From Alicyclobacillus pomorum DSM 14955 (GTDB lineage Bacteria; Bacillota; Bacilli; Alicyclobacillales; Alicyclobacillaceae), in contig NZ_AXAR01000006.1 in assembly GCF_000472905.1 (NCBI RefSeq), forward strand, positions 124,001 through 188,000: a stretch of 64,000 bases of DNA, read 5' to 3'. Within the stretch, counting starts at the first letter, position 1; each line of letters opens with the position of its first letter. The notes under the pieces are model-generated. The model saw only the letters and a program-made list of their open reading frames with translations. It ran no database searches and was not told the DNA's origin. Below are positions 52,902 to 62,807 of the stretch, one piece after another. The translations under genes and the position numbers were made by a program.

Positions 52902-55187
52902 ATGAGGGTTTTTCAGATCCTAAATCGGGTCTTTCGTAAACACGGTCCAGAATTCGTTTCCGAGTTATACAACCAATTGTTACATCGCGAACCCGATGAT
53001 TCAGGTTTTCGCGCTCATCTGGATATGTTAGCGTCCGGATCCACAAAATCCTCCGTATTGGAAGGGATATTATTCTCTGAAGAATTTCATACATTGATGT
53101 CCGCACCAAAACCTCCGCATGAGGAAGCGGGAGTAAAGGTTGCTCATATTTTATACCATGTGTTTCGCAGAGATGGCCAAGAGTTCGTTTCAGAACTGTA
53201 TCGCGAGTTATTAAACAGAGAACCTGATGATGTAGGACTCACGCATCATGTAAACTTACTCACAAACGGTACTACGAAGGCAACGATATTGAAGCACCTT
53301 CTGTTCTCAACCGAAGGCCAGGCACTTCTTACTTTCCCGCTTCTGTGGCATGAACACACAACGCACATGCCACCAGGTCAGCCAGCGACTGAGACATTGG
53401 TCAGTATCATCATCCCGACGTTCAATAATGTAGATTTTCCTAAACAATGCGTTCACTCGCTGAAAAATACCGTCGAATCGGTCCATTTTGAGATCATCGT
53501 CGTGGATGACGGAAGCTCAATGGATGTGCAGCGGTCATTGCAGTCGTGGTCCGACGAAGCACGAGTTAAGCTCGTTCTGAAACCTGTGAATGAAGGGTTT
53601 AGCCGAACCGTGAACGCGGGTATCAGGATGGCAAGCGGTGAGTACGTGCTCTTACTCAACAATGACGTAATTTTCAATGAATCGGGATGGCTTGAAAAAA
53701 TCATTGAAACCATCAATGCATCGCCGAATATCGGAATTGTGGGTGCTCGACTCCTCTATCCCGATGGAAGGATTCAGCATGCCGGCTGTTATCCATCTGC
53801 TCATGGTTGGTTTGACCATTACCATAGGTTTCAGCCTCATAACTACCCCGCGGCCCAAATAACGACTGATGTACCCGCAGTCACCGGCGCTCTCATGTTG
53901 ATTCGACGCAGTGTACTTGAAGACGTGGGCTTCTTGTCTGAAGATTATTTTATTGCGTTTGAAGATATTGATCTATGCTACCGGGCAAGGCAGCACGGAT
54001 GGAGAACAGTGTACTGTGGAGCAGCAAGTGCAGTTCACTTGGAAGGGCAGACACGGGGCAGAGATGAAGCCACGAAAGGAAAATTCTACACAGTCAAGGA
54101 ACTCGAATCGAAATCAATTTTTTCCAAAAAATGGGGTAACTCCAACACATCGCCGTTTCAACACATACCCGTTATATACGTTCTTGAGCGAACAGGGTTG
54201 TCAGGCGGCATCAAAAACGTTTTCGAACACGTAAATCGTCTACACGATTCAGGCTACCAAGTGCAATTATTCGCGCTTGACAATCAACCGACGTGGTTTC
54301 CATTGCGAGCACCATTCCGTAAATTTTCCAATTACGAGGAGATGCTTCCCGAGCTCAGACGAATGAACGCGATAAAGGTGGCGACCTGGTGGAAGACCCT
54401 ATCTGTTGTTCTCGACAGTTGCAATTCAAACCTTGGTGGATCTGGCATTCCTCTGTACCTGGTCCAAGACATTGAAGAAAGCTATTACCCTCATTCACCT
54501 GAAATGCAAGCGTTGGTTCGTAATACCTATCGTTCTCCAGCGCATCTGTTAACCATTGCAGATTGGACGAGGAGACAGTTGATGGAAAGATTTCAACGGC
54601 AGCCAACAAACATCTCCATTGCGGTTGATCTGGAGTTATTTAAACCAAACAGAACACATGACTACGATCCGTTTAGGATCCTTGCCTGCAGTCGAGGAAG
54701 TCAACATTTAAAGGGGTTTTCGCTAACGTCTGAGGCTGTCCGTTCTGTATGTCATCACGTACCCCAGGCCTCAGTTATGACTTTCGGCATTGAGCAACCA
54801 CATCTGAACGGGATACCCCATTTTCATTTTTCGAACCCCGATGATCAGACCGTTGCTTACCTTTACGCAAATTGTGGGGTATTTGTACAAACCTCTATGC
54901 ACGAGGGATTTGGTCTTCCGATTCTCGAAGCCATGGCATGCGGGGCACCGGTTGTCACCACCAAAGCAGAAGGCAATGAGGAATTTTGTATCAACGGAAC
55001 AAACTGCGTGCTCGTGGAAAAGGGAAATATTGCAGGCATTGTTAATGGAATTACTAGAGTGCTCACAGATAGGGACTTTGCAAATGCCCTCTCGGCACAC
55101 GGAAGAGAGACCGCACTCACGTACAACTGGGCAACAGTACTGTTTCAATTAAATAACGTCTTCGGCCGAGTCTTACACTCGCCTTAA
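52902..55187 (+). CDS. DUF4214-GT2-GT4 multidomain glycosyltransferase
   Basis: This 761-residue protein has two DUF4214 modules (FVSELYNQLLHREPDDSGF and FVSELYRELLNREPDDVGL) within about residues 1-145. A GT2 domain follows at about 165-420 (VSIIIPTFNN, VDDGSS, LLLNNDV, and FEDIDLCYR). A GT4 domain ends it at about 430-760 (FVQTSMHEGFGLPILEAMACGAPVVTT). It can thus add two different sugars or do two steps of one glycan. DUF4214 is found in secreted and S-layer-associated glycosylation proteins, but no signal peptide is seen here. ATG 52902 follows TGGAGGATTGAATC. Confidence 0.88.
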   Translation: MRVFQILNRVFRKHGPEFVSELYNQLLHREPDDSGFRAHLDMLASGSTKSSVLEGILFSEEFHTLMSAPKPPHEEAGVKVAHILYHVFRRDGQEFVSELYRELLNREPDDVGLTHHVNLLTNGTTKATILKHLLFSTEGQALLTFPLLWHEHTTHMPPGQPATETLVSIIIPTFNNVDFPKQCVHSLKNTVESVHFEIIVVDDGSSMDVQRSLQSWSDEARVKLVLKPVNEGFSRTVNAGIRMASGEYVLLLNNDVIFNESGWLEKIIETINASPNIGIVGARLLYPDGRIQHAGCYPSAHGWFDHYHRFQPHNYPAAQITTDVPAVTGALMLIRRSVLEDVGFLSEDYFIAFEDIDLCYRARQHGWRTVYCGAASAVHLEGQTRGRDEATKGKFYTVKELESKSIFSKKWGNSNTSPFQHIPVIYVLERTGLSGGIKNVFEHVNRLHDSGYQVQLFALDNQPTWFPLRAPFRKFSNYEEMLPELRRMNAIKVATWWKTLSVVLDSCNSNLGGSGIPLYLVQDIEESYYPHSPEMQALVRNTYRSPAHLLTIADWTRRQLMERFQRQPTNISIAVDLELFKPNRTHDYDPFRILACSRGSQHLKGFSLTSEAVRSVCHHVPQASVMTFGIEQPHLNGIPHFHFSNPDDQTVAYLYANCGVFVQTSMHEGFGLPILEAMACGAPVVTTKAEGNEEFCINGTNCVLVEKGNIAGIVNGITRVLTDRDFANALSAHGRETALTYNWATVLFQLNNVFGRVLHSP

Positions 55188-55228
55188 TATACACCAACCC
55201 AGGACGTGAAGAAAAGGTAGTGGTTCCC

Positions 55229-56344
55229 GTGACTGAAATTCACTTAAACAACATTGGAACGATGCTTGAGCCGACCGGGTACGCTAAGGCCAACCGTTAC
55301 CTGATGTTCGAGTTAATGAAGCTTGGTGTTCACGTTCGTTTTACTCCCCACCATGTTGAAGGACCGAAAGTGCCACTTGATCCACACACCGAAGCCGTCA
55401 TGGCCAGCTTGTACCAAAACACGTTAGCCAATAACCACATTGTTCTCTTTAATTTTCCGGGGCAATATTTCTATCGGCATCCGCATCATTACACAATTGG
55501 GTTAACCATGTTTGAACTTTCAGGTCTTCCTCCGTCATGGGTGACGAAATGCAACGAGATGGATGAAATCTGGGTTCCATCTGTTTTCAACCAACAAACG
55601 TTTGTGAACAGTGGCGTAGACCCAACGAAACTTTATGTCATGCCACTCGGTGTCGACACGGACTACTTCCGACCTGGTATACCACCATTGGCGTGCCCGA
55701 AGAGGCGGAGCTACGCCTTTCTAACGGTTTGTAGTTTTGATCTTAGAAAGGGTATCGATGTTCTCCTCCGGGCATTTTTTGAGGAGTTCTCCCCGCAAGA
55801 AGACGTGAGCTTGATCATCAAAACACGAGCCTCGACCGATGAAGAGATCCAGAATCAGCAGGCATTCATTGATCGAATTTCAAATGAAGTTACGGGAAAG
55901 AAAAGCGATTCTGTTCTCCTGTACAGCAGCATACAGTCCTGGAACGAGGAAGACATGTTGCGACTATACAATACTGCTGATTGCTACGTTCTTCCCACTC
56001 GAGGTGAGGGATGGAGTATGACGGTGATGGAGGCGATGGCCACAGGACTGCCGGTAATTACCACGAACTGGTCAGCTCATGTGGATTTCGTCAATGATTC
56101 CAATGGCTATCTTATTTCTGTCGAAAATCTCATTCCGTGTAACTCAGTTCCTAGCCTCATGTGGGCACAGCCTAGCACAGACCACTTGAAACAGCTTATG
56201 CGCCACGTCTACACGCATCCGGATGAAGCACAGGTCAAAGTCGCGAACGGAATGGATTTACTAAGAAGGAACTACAAGTGGGCAATGTGTGCGCAAACGA
56301 TGTGGCGACGACTTCAAGATATCAGCCGGCAAGTCAACGGTTAA
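55229..56344 (+). CDS. GT4-family glycosyltransferase
   Basis: This 371-residue GT-B enzyme has LNNIGTMLEPTGYAKANRYL near the start, DEIWVPSVFNQQTF, YVMPLGVDTDYFRPG and the donor-binding end LPTRGEGWSMTVMEAMATGLPVITTNW. Start choice: GTG 55229 has AAGG eleven bases away; GTG 55220 is nearer but only two bases from the site. It follows the large glycosyltransferase by 41 bases, so the two are probably cotranscribed. A terminator follows. Confidence 0.85.
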   Translation: MTEIHLNNIGTMLEPTGYAKANRYLMFELMKLGVHVRFTPHHVEGPKVPLDPHTEAVMASLYQNTLANNHIVLFNFPGQYFYRHPHHYTIGLTMFELSGLPPSWVTKCNEMDEIWVPSVFNQQTFVNSGVDPTKLYVMPLGVDTDYFRPGIPPLACPKRRSYAFLTVCSFDLRKGIDVLLRAFFEEFSPQEDVSLIIKTRASTDEEIQNQQAFIDRISNEVTGKKSDSVLLYSSIQSWNEEDMLRLYNTADCYVLPTRGEGWSMTVMEAMATGLPVITTNWSAHVDFVNDSNGYLISVENLIPCNSVPSLMWAQPSTDHLKQLMRHVYTHPDEAQVKVANGMDLLRRNYKWAMCAQTMWRRLQDISRQVNG

Positions 56345-56390
56345 ATCTGATGCTGCTCATACCTTCGGCACGCGATCTTTCTTGGTGCTC

Positions 56391-56414
56391 GCCTCATCAG
56401 TGAGGGGCTTTTTA
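56391..56414 (+). terminator. Terminator after the GT4 gene
   Basis: CCTCA / TGAGG with loop TCAG is followed by GGCTTTTT, 47 bases past the stop. Confidence 0.5.
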
Positions 56415-56424
56415 TCTTACCCTA

Positions 56425-56469
56425 TTAAAGTGGAGACCGATTCGCTGTGCGATCACGTCTCCACTTTAA
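56425..56469. terminator. Convergent inverted repeat between GT4 and fkbM
   Basis: TTAAAGTGGAGAC pairs with GTCTCCACTTTAA (13 bp). It sits between converging transcripts and could stop both. Confidence 0.6.
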
Positions 56470-56493
56470 CGCGGTAAATTATTGTCAACTTCT

Positions 56494-57309
56494 TTAAAAC
56501 GGAAAAAGGTTACTGTTATTCTCTACCTGGATCTTTTCAAGGAAAGGGTCTGTCACCTGAATTGATGAAATCCTGGGGATACACAGCATGTTGATATCTC
56601 CTAATTCTCCAAAAATATTATCTGGGTTCATGGCATAGTTGCTTGGATTGTAAGCGCGTGGGGTGTGCCAGTAAAGGTCATATCCAAGGCTGTCGATAAA
56701 TCGAATCAAGGAAGCGGCTCGATCCCGGCGGTTATTTTCCACATACAATATGGGGCTGTAGGACGCTAATGTGTGCACCGCCCCTCGCAAAACTCTTTCC
56801 TCCATGCCCTCAACGTCGATCTTCATGAAGTGACATGCGTTCAAAGCGAGGTCATCCACCTTCATTGCCGACACGTACTCACCCTGCACCTGGGGATCTG
56901 TATTGTTACCAATTTCCAATGATGCAAAGTTCAAAACTTGCTCCATAGGAAGATCCGGTATGAACATGCTTCCTGATTGATCGGAGATTGCCTTTTGGTA
57001 ACACCATACGTTTGTTAGGCTGTTCAGTGCAACACTTCCAGCTAACATGTAAAAGATGAGGCGCTGAGGCTCGAAGGCCACCACTCTTCCTGAATCCCCA
57101 ACAAGGCTTGATAACGCCAATGTGTGTGTACCAATATAAGCTCCGATGTCCAAAACAGTCATTCCCGGATGAAGGAATTGCTTCCACAACTCTATCTCCG
57201 CTTCCGCCCACTCCCCGTACAGGTCAATAGATCTTCCAATGCACTCATCGTGCTGATTGTACAGGATCATTCCATGCCGTCCGTTGCGCAACCGACAAAA
57301 TTGTCCCAT
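56494..57309 (-). CDS. FkbM-family methyltransferase
   Basis: This SAM-dependent O-methyltransferase has 271 residues. The SAM site is TVLDIGAYIGTHTLALSSLV, followed by VVAFEPQ, and the FkbM acidic motif is FMKIDVEGMEERVLRGA. It probably methylates a sugar, as FkbM members near nucleotide-sugar genes often do, but its substrate is unproven. ATG 57309 follows AAGGAGATTGTTGC. It ends a minus-strand operon of manC, a GDP-mannose dehydratase/reductase and this gene. Confidence 0.88.
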   Translation of the reverse strand: MGQFCRLRNGRHGMILYNQHDECIGRSIDLYGEWAEAEIELWKQFLHPGMTVLDIGAYIGTHTLALSSLVGDSGRVVAFEPQRLIFYMLAGSVALNSLTNVWCYQKAISDQSGSMFIPDLPMEQVLNFASLEIGNNTDPQVQGEYVSAMKVDDLALNACHFMKIDVEGMEERVLRGAVHTLASYSPILYVENNRRDRAASLIRFIDSLGYDLYWHTPRAYNPSNYAMNPDNIFGELGDINMLCIPRISSIQVTDPFLEKIQVENNSNLFPF

Positions 57310-57390
57310 GCAACAATCTCCTTTTCCATCGTTTTTAGAGGGGGTTCCCCGTCGGCACTGGTTTGGAGCGCCGACGGAGGACGACAGTTT

Positions 57391-58362
57391 TTATACTGAG
57401 GGAGGCACGACATGAAGCTGTGAACGCCAGTACTCTAATGTGTCACGAAGGGTCTCTTCAAACGAAATCATCGGCTTCCATCCAGTTTTTTCGGAGAATT
57501 TGCGAGCATCACAATGAAGAAGTGGAACATCAGAAGGTCGCATTCGTTTGGGGTCTTCTTTTACGGTAATTTTGCGGTCAGTCATTTCCAACAGTTTCGA
57601 GAGAGCGTCACCGATTCGAATGGGTACACCCGAACCAATGTTGTATACTTCACCCGGTTCACCATGTTGCAAGGCCAAGACATAGGCACGAACGATGTCC
57701 CTCACATCAGTGAAATCACGCATCGCGTTGAGGTTCCCAACTTCAAGTATTGGTAGACGAATTTTACATTCAATTTCGGCAATCTGTTTGGCAAAATTAG
57801 ACAAAACAAACGTGTCCCCACGTCGTGGCCCTTCGTGATTGAAAGTGCGAGTTCGAACAATATGCATGCCGTAGCTTTGGTTGTATTGGTATCCCATCAT
57901 ATCCTGCGCTACTTTACTCACGGCGTATGGACTGAGTGGGCGCAAGGGATTACTCTCCACAATAGGGGTCTCCTGTGGATGCACAAGGCCATATTCCTCA
58001 CTCGAGCATGCAATCTGGATTCGTGTATTCACATCGTATTTTCGTACGGCTTCGAGCAAGTTTATCTGTGCACCGACGTTGTTCCAAAACGTGTCTGCCG
58101 GAGAGTTCCACGAAGTCGGGACAAAACTCTGAGCCGCAAGGTGATAAATAAAGTCTGGCTGAGTACTGAAAATCATGGAATCGACAGAATTGGAGTCTTT
58201 TAATTCGCATTCCATCAGATGGATTTTGTCGCGAATGTGGTGAATGTGGTCCATTCGACTACGCACACGATATGTTCCATACACTTCAACACCTTGGGTT
58301 AGCAAGTACTCGGCAAGGTGGCTTCCGACAAACCCTGTAATGCCTGTGACGAGCGCCTTCAC
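57391..58362 (-). CDS. GDP-mannose 4,6-dehydratase / GDP-4-keto-6-deoxymannose reductase family
   Basis: It converts GDP-mannose to a 6-deoxy form or reduces that product. The 323-residue extended SDR has ALVTGITGFVGSHLAEYLL, the SSEEYG catalytic strand with SPYAVSKVAQD (Tyr and Lys), and the GMD-type segment TFNHEGPRRGDTFVLSNF, then GNLNAMRDFTDVRD. The dehydratase and reductase cannot be told apart by eye. GTG 58362 follows GAGGGGAGACATGTAGAG; an upstream GTG at 58404 would overlap manC. With manC it would give a GDP-linked 6-deoxysugar for the surface glycan. Confidence 0.85.
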   Translation of the reverse strand: MKALVTGITGFVGSHLAEYLLTQGVEVYGTYRVRSRMDHIHHIRDKIHLMECELKDSNSVDSMIFSTQPDFIYHLAAQSFVPTSWNSPADTFWNNVGAQINLLEAVRKYDVNTRIQIACSSEEYGLVHPQETPIVESNPLRPLSPYAVSKVAQDMMGYQYNQSYGMHIVRTRTFNHEGPRRGDTFVLSNFAKQIAEIECKIRLPILEVGNLNAMRDFTDVRDIVRAYVLALQHGEPGEVYNIGSGVPIRIGDALSKLLEMTDRKITVKEDPKRMRPSDVPLLHCDARKFSEKTGWKPMISFEETLRDTLEYWRSQLHVVPPSV

Positions 58363-58378
58363 CTCTACATGTCTCCCC

Positions 58379-59443
58379 TCACAAGAAACTGTGAAAACCT
58401 TCACGTTCCATCGTGCTCAGAAAGTGTTTTAAGTCATGAACCTTATCTCGATGACAGACAAATAGAACATCTTTTGTGTCAATCACTATAAGATCATGAA
58501 CTCCAAATAACGAGACCAGATCACGCTCGGACTCTACAAAACAATTGGATGTCTCCAACTCAAAAACACGGTTTGGAAGACTGACATCTGGTGGAAAGTG
58601 TTTGAAGACTTCGGTCCAATTCCCTAGATCCGCCCAACGAAAGCGAGCTGGAATCATGTATAGATCAGAAGCTTTCTCCACAAGTGAATATTCAAAAGTA
58701 ACTTTGGGAAGCTTGGTATAAATGTCACGAACTCGCTGTTGATCACCAGAATCCATACATTGTCGTAGATGAATGAGAGTCTCGAAAAATTCCGGCGCGT
58801 GACGCCTAAATAACTGCCACACGGTAGAAATTTTCCAGGCGAAAATACCCGCGTTCCAGTAGTATCGACCGTTGGAGAAATACTCCAACGCCTTGGCCTG
58901 ATCAGGCTTTTCGACAAATGCTTGCACTCGTCTGTACCTAGACTCGTCTTCGTCTGCCACCATGACATATCCGTATGCTGTGGCCGGGTAGGACGGCTGC
59001 ACTCCCACCAGTACAATACCGTCGGTCAAACGGGCAGTACGAACAGCGTCTCTCAAACATTCACGAAAGGCATGATCGTCGCTTACGAAGGAATCAGCAG
59101 GGAGGACAATTACGATGTCCTCGTCCTGTGCACCCATTGTCTCGAGGTACAGTAATGAGTAACCCAAGCATGCTGTTGTACTTTGAGCAGTTGGCTCTAC
59201 AATGGTATGATCTGGATAAATATCTGGAACCTGTTTCTTGATCATCCCCAAGTACTCGTCGGGGGCGACAACGTACAGATCTTCGAAACCAGGATGGCCT
59301 CTGAGTCGTTCTACGCTTTGTTGTATTAACGACCTTTGATGTTGAAACGATATGAATTGCTTTGGAGTAGACACACGGCTCTTTGGCCACAAACGTGTTC
59401 CTTTGCCTCCAGCCATCAACAACACATGGATTCTGTCGGACAT
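58379..59443 (-). CDS. manC: Mannose-1-phosphate guanylyltransferase
   Basis: It makes GDP-mannose from mannose-1-phosphate and GTP. The 354-residue protein has the nucleotidyltransferase start LLMAGGKGTRLWPKSRVSTPKQF, the metal site VLPADSFV, AYGYVMV, FVEKPDQAKA and WNAGIFAWK, followed by a region ending in the short ManC tail (no fused PMI domain). ATG 59443 follows GGGGGTGATAATAG. It leads the minus-strand operon with the GDP-mannose dehydratase/reductase and FkbM gene, giving the activated sugar for glycosyltransferases nearby. Confidence 0.93.
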   Translation of the reverse strand: MSDRIHVLLMAGGKGTRLWPKSRVSTPKQFISFQHQRSLIQQSVERLRGHPGFEDLYVVAPDEYLGMIKKQVPDIYPDHTIVEPTAQSTTACLGYSLLYLETMGAQDEDIVIVLPADSFVSDDHAFRECLRDAVRTARLTDGIVLVGVQPSYPATAYGYVMVADEDESRYRRVQAFVEKPDQAKALEYFSNGRYYWNAGIFAWKISTVWQLFRRHAPEFFETLIHLRQCMDSGDQQRVRDIYTKLPKVTFEYSLVEKASDLYMIPARFRWADLGNWTEVFKHFPPDVSLPNRVFELETSNCFVESERDLVSLFGVHDLIVIDTKDVLFVCHRDKVHDLKHFLSTMEREGFHSFL

Positions 59444-60023
59444 CTATTATCACCCCCTATGATGGTTGCGCAGTGACCCCGACTTAGGATAGTAAAGGCC
59501 GTTTTGAGTCCGGGACTACAACACCGCAGCATGGCTTCCAAACAGTACTATCCAAGCTTTGGATTCCACACAATACGTTTTGATCATGTCCGGTGATTCG
59601 GCGGATGTCCCATCGATGAATACCGAACGAGGATTTCGTAAACGGGAAGGTGTTTTATGGAATAAACCATGTTATAAGCCTGCTTTGGAATCCTGTATTA
59701 GGAAAATAGACGGACCGAGGTGCATCATCTGAACTTACACGAAAAGGAATGGAATGCGCGAGAAGTGAGTAGCGAAATTACGTTAATAACCCGCGGTCTA
59801 CAGGGGCAGGTGTGACGTGCTGGTGTGGAGACCAAGTCACCTGTCTGTGTCATCTCCGTACACCAAGAATAAGATACATTTAGTGAGTCTCATGTCGGAT
59901 TCGTAGCGCCTTGAGAAGAAATTTTTATGGCGTAAACTGTAATCATGAGGAAAACAAATTGTAAGTAAGTTGCCAAACGTGCGGCAGCATATGCTACGAC
60001 ATCCAATCCACGGAGGTATGGCT
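59444..60023. other. Divergent intergenic region
   Basis: This lies between the minus-strand manC operon and the plus-strand GT2/rml set, and should hold both promoters. I see no gene or strong repeat in it. Confidence 0.45.
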
Positions 60024-60719
60024 GTGAAGGTAAGTGTCATTTTAACAAGCTATAATCGTCCAAGGCAGGTCGTTAAAGCTGTAGCTAGCGTTCGAGCACA
60101 AACTTACTCTGATTGGGAACTTTTCATCGTCGATGATAACTCCAATGACGAAACGAAGGCTGTGTTAAATGCCATCGTGGCTTACGAGCCAAGATGTACA
60201 GTGATACATTCCGGTGTAACGCACGAAGAGCGGGCAAAAACGACCCGATATGCTACTTGCATTAACCTCGCGAATCCGAAATTAACGGGCGATTTGGTTT
60301 CCTATCTAACCGATGATGATATCTATTACCCAGAACGATTCCAAAAAATGGTCGATATCTTCGAGAGACGACCTGATATTTTTGTCGTTTATGGAGCGCA
60401 ACGAGTCATCACTGTAAAACAAGGTCGGATTACAGCACAACAAGTACGGCCTTTAGTGGGTGTTACGCGTTCGCCGGCTTCTTTAATAGATCACAATTCT
60501 ATTATGCACCGTCGAAGTTGTTTTGAAGTAGTACCACGTTGGGATGATCACCCGGCACACTGGGGCTCGGCAGATGCAGTTTTCTTTACCCTGTTGGCTG
60601 AACATTGGGATTTTCATCCCGTAAATTTCATTACTGATGAACATCGTTTACATCACGATAGTGTACAGGTCAAGCTTTCTCATAGTGTGGATCCCTGGGA
60701 GGGTGGTTTTGAAAATTAA
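60024..60719 (+). CDS. GT2-family glycosyltransferase
   Basis: This 231-residue GT-A enzyme has VKVSVILTSYNRPRQVVKA, FIVDDNSNDET and the metal-binding LTDDDIYYPERFQ. It is short and lacks membrane helices. GTG 60024 fits CGGAGG at seven bases; the ATG at 60018 abuts the site. It probably works with the adjacent GT2 on one glycan. Confidence 0.85.
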   Translation: MKVSVILTSYNRPRQVVKAVASVRAQTYSDWELFIVDDNSNDETKAVLNAIVAYEPRCTVIHSGVTHEERAKTTRYATCINLANPKLTGDLVSYLTDDDIYYPERFQKMVDIFERRPDIFVVYGAQRVITVKQGRITAQQVRPLVGVTRSPASLIDHNSIMHRRSCFEVVPRWDDHPAHWGSADAVFFTLLAEHWDFHPVNFITDEHRLHHDSVQVKLSHSVDPWEGGFEN

Positions 60720-60769
60720 GGTAAATAAGTCGAGTTTGCATAAAATGTAAAAGGAAGGGATGACCTGGA

Positions 60770-61492
60770 ATGGAAACTGTGAGTGTAATCATTCCGGTCC
60801 ACAACCATGAACAGTTCATCGGAGAAACCATTGAAAGTGTAATGAACCAATCGTGCCCTCACACTCAAATCATCGTCGTCGATGATGGTTCCACGGATGG
60901 TACAAGAAATGTACTTGAAACGTACGGGGACAGAATTGAAGTGATTCGACAAATGAATGCCGGTGTCGTCGCCGCGAGAAATACCGGGATCAACAAAGCA
61001 ACAGGAGATTATGTGTGTATCTTGGACTGTGATGACCTGTTCCTTCCGAACAAAGTCGAGCTCCAACTTGCGGTTTTCCGGAACAGACCTGATGTAGGAC
61101 TCGTGCATACCGGCGCAATGGTTGAACGAAAAACCGATACGGGGTGGGAAACCTGGTATACCTATATTCCCGTTAACTTCTTTACTAGGGAAGCGTGTAT
61201 CAAGGCTTTGCTGCGGTCAAATTTGATTGTGTGTTCGACTGTGATGGTGAAGCGTGAGTTGTTTTCACAAGTAGGACTTTTTGATGACACCTATCGTTAC
61301 AATGGTGAGGATTATGACATGTGGCTACGACTACTTACTCGTTGTAACTTCGAATCCGTTCCTCAAGCACTGCTCAAATACCGCTGGCATGGTGGAAACA
61401 TGAGCCAATACACGGATCCATCGCTTATTCGTAGAGTTCAAATAGAAGGTGCTAAACGGTTTGGACGCGATATCCCTAAGCGCTCACTGTGA
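60770..61492 (+). CDS. GT2-family glycosyltransferase
   Basis: This 240-residue GT-A enzyme has VSVIIPVHNHEQFIGETIESV, VVDDGSTDGT, AARNTGINKATGDYVCILDCDD (DxD metal site) and GEDYDMWLRL as the acceptor ED motif. ATG 60770 follows AAGGAAGGG at long spacing. It lies 50 bases from the preceding GT2 gene and before rmlA, so its sugar may be dTDP-rhamnose, which is an inference. Confidence 0.88.
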   Translation: METVSVIIPVHNHEQFIGETIESVMNQSCPHTQIIVVDDGSTDGTRNVLETYGDRIEVIRQMNAGVVAARNTGINKATGDYVCILDCDDLFLPNKVELQLAVFRNRPDVGLVHTGAMVERKTDTGWETWYTYIPVNFFTREACIKALLRSNLIVCSTVMVKRELFSQVGLFDDTYRYNGEDYDMWLRLLTRCNFESVPQALLKYRWHGGNMSQYTDPSLIRRVQIEGAKRFGRDIPKRSL

Positions 61493-61670
61493 GCCCATCG
61501 GTTGTCCCGCTTGGTCTAAAGCCCTCCCCCGCCTCCATTTATCCCTTGTCTCCAGTACCAATTTATTCAGGAAATCGGCACCTATCCATTCCACCCTCCT
61601 GGTCCCTGAATATGTTGGAAACGGGCAGAAACGTATCGTCTGGACGGTTGACGGATAGAAGGAGGCCGCT

Positions 61671-62735
61671 ATGAAGGCACTACTGTTGAGCGGAGGGAGC
61701 GGATCGCGTTTACGTCCCCTCACATTTACGGGTGCAAAACAACTCATTCCTGTAGCGAATAAGCCGATTTTGTTTTATGCCATAGAATCGATTCGTGACG
61801 CAGGCATCAGAGATATTGGTATTGTGCTTGGCGCAACTGGCGATGAAGTGCGCTCCATGGTGGGGGATGGGAGCCAGTGGGGTGTCCACATCACTTACAT
61901 TCAGCAAGATGCCCCACGCGGCTTGGCTCATGCAGTGCAACTCGCGGAGCCGTTTATCGGAACTGAGCCATTCCTGATGTTCCTGGGTGACAATATGATT
62001 CAGGATGACGTGAGGCCGTTTGTAAAGGACTTTGAAAATCACCGATGTAATGCGCTGGTATTACTCAGTGAAGTACTGGAACCGCAGAGATTTGGCGTTG
62101 CAGTACTGTCTGAGGGGCGTTTAGTTGGGCTGGTTGAAAAACCAAAAAACCCACCGAGCAACCTCGCACTCGTTGGCGTGTATGTATTCGATCACCACAT
62201 TTTTGATTCTATAAAGAAAATCCAGCCCTCCTGGAGAGGCGAGTTGGAAATTACGGATGCAATTCAGCAGCTGATGGATGATGGACTTGATGTCGACTAT
62301 CGAACGGTAGATGGTTGGTGGAAGGACATAGGAAAGCCGGAGGATATACTGGATGCCAACCGGGTGATATTGGAAAGGATTCCCGCAACCATTCAAGGGA
62401 GTCTGGACGACCAATCGAGTGTCGCTGGCCGCGTTCAGGTGGAGATTGGAGCAACCATCGTCAATAGTGTCATCAGAGGACCTGCAATCATTGGTCAAGG
62501 TGCAAGAATTGAAAACGCCTATGTAGGCCCTTATACCTCGATATGTCCAAATGTGCAAGTCCTAAACAGCGAAATCGAAAACAGTATCGTACTCGAGAAC
62601 ACTGTCATTCGCGACATTGAAACCCGCATCGACGGTAGTTTGATTGGTAAAAACGCGTCAATCACTGCTTCCGAGGCGAGACCTCGGACGATTCGACTTG
62701 TGTTAGGAGACCAGAGCCGAGCCGAGGTTCGTTAG
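61671..62735 (+). CDS. rmlA: Glucose-1-phosphate thymidylyltransferase, long (RmlA2/StrD-like) form
   Basis: It makes dTDP-glucose, the first step to dTDP-rhamnose. The 354-residue protein has LLLSGGSGSRLRPLTFTGAKQLIPVANKPI, FLGDNMI, LVEKPKNPPSN and the SWRGELEITDAIQ acceptor site. A C-terminal left-handed beta-helix (about residues 250-340, with IGATIVNSVIRGPAIIGQ and ENSIVLENTVI) marks the long form. ATG 61671 follows AGAAGGAGGCCGCT. The next genes continue the dTDP-rhamnose path. Confidence 0.93.
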   Translation: MKALLLSGGSGSRLRPLTFTGAKQLIPVANKPILFYAIESIRDAGIRDIGIVLGATGDEVRSMVGDGSQWGVHITYIQQDAPRGLAHAVQLAEPFIGTEPFLMFLGDNMIQDDVRPFVKDFENHRCNALVLLSEVLEPQRFGVAVLSEGRLVGLVEKPKNPPSNLALVGVYVFDHHIFDSIKKIQPSWRGELEITDAIQQLMDDGLDVDYRTVDGWWKDIGKPEDILDANRVILERIPATIQGSLDDQSSVAGRVQVEIGATIVNSVIRGPAIIGQGARIENAYVGPYTSICPNVQVLNSEIENSIVLENTVIRDIETRIDGSLIGKNASITASEARPRTIRLVLGDQSRAEVR

Positions 62736-62807
62736 GCATCACCACGCACAGATAACACGATTCGTAGCCAGTGGAAAGCCATCGCGGAAACGGAGGGAGT
62801 GTCGTCA

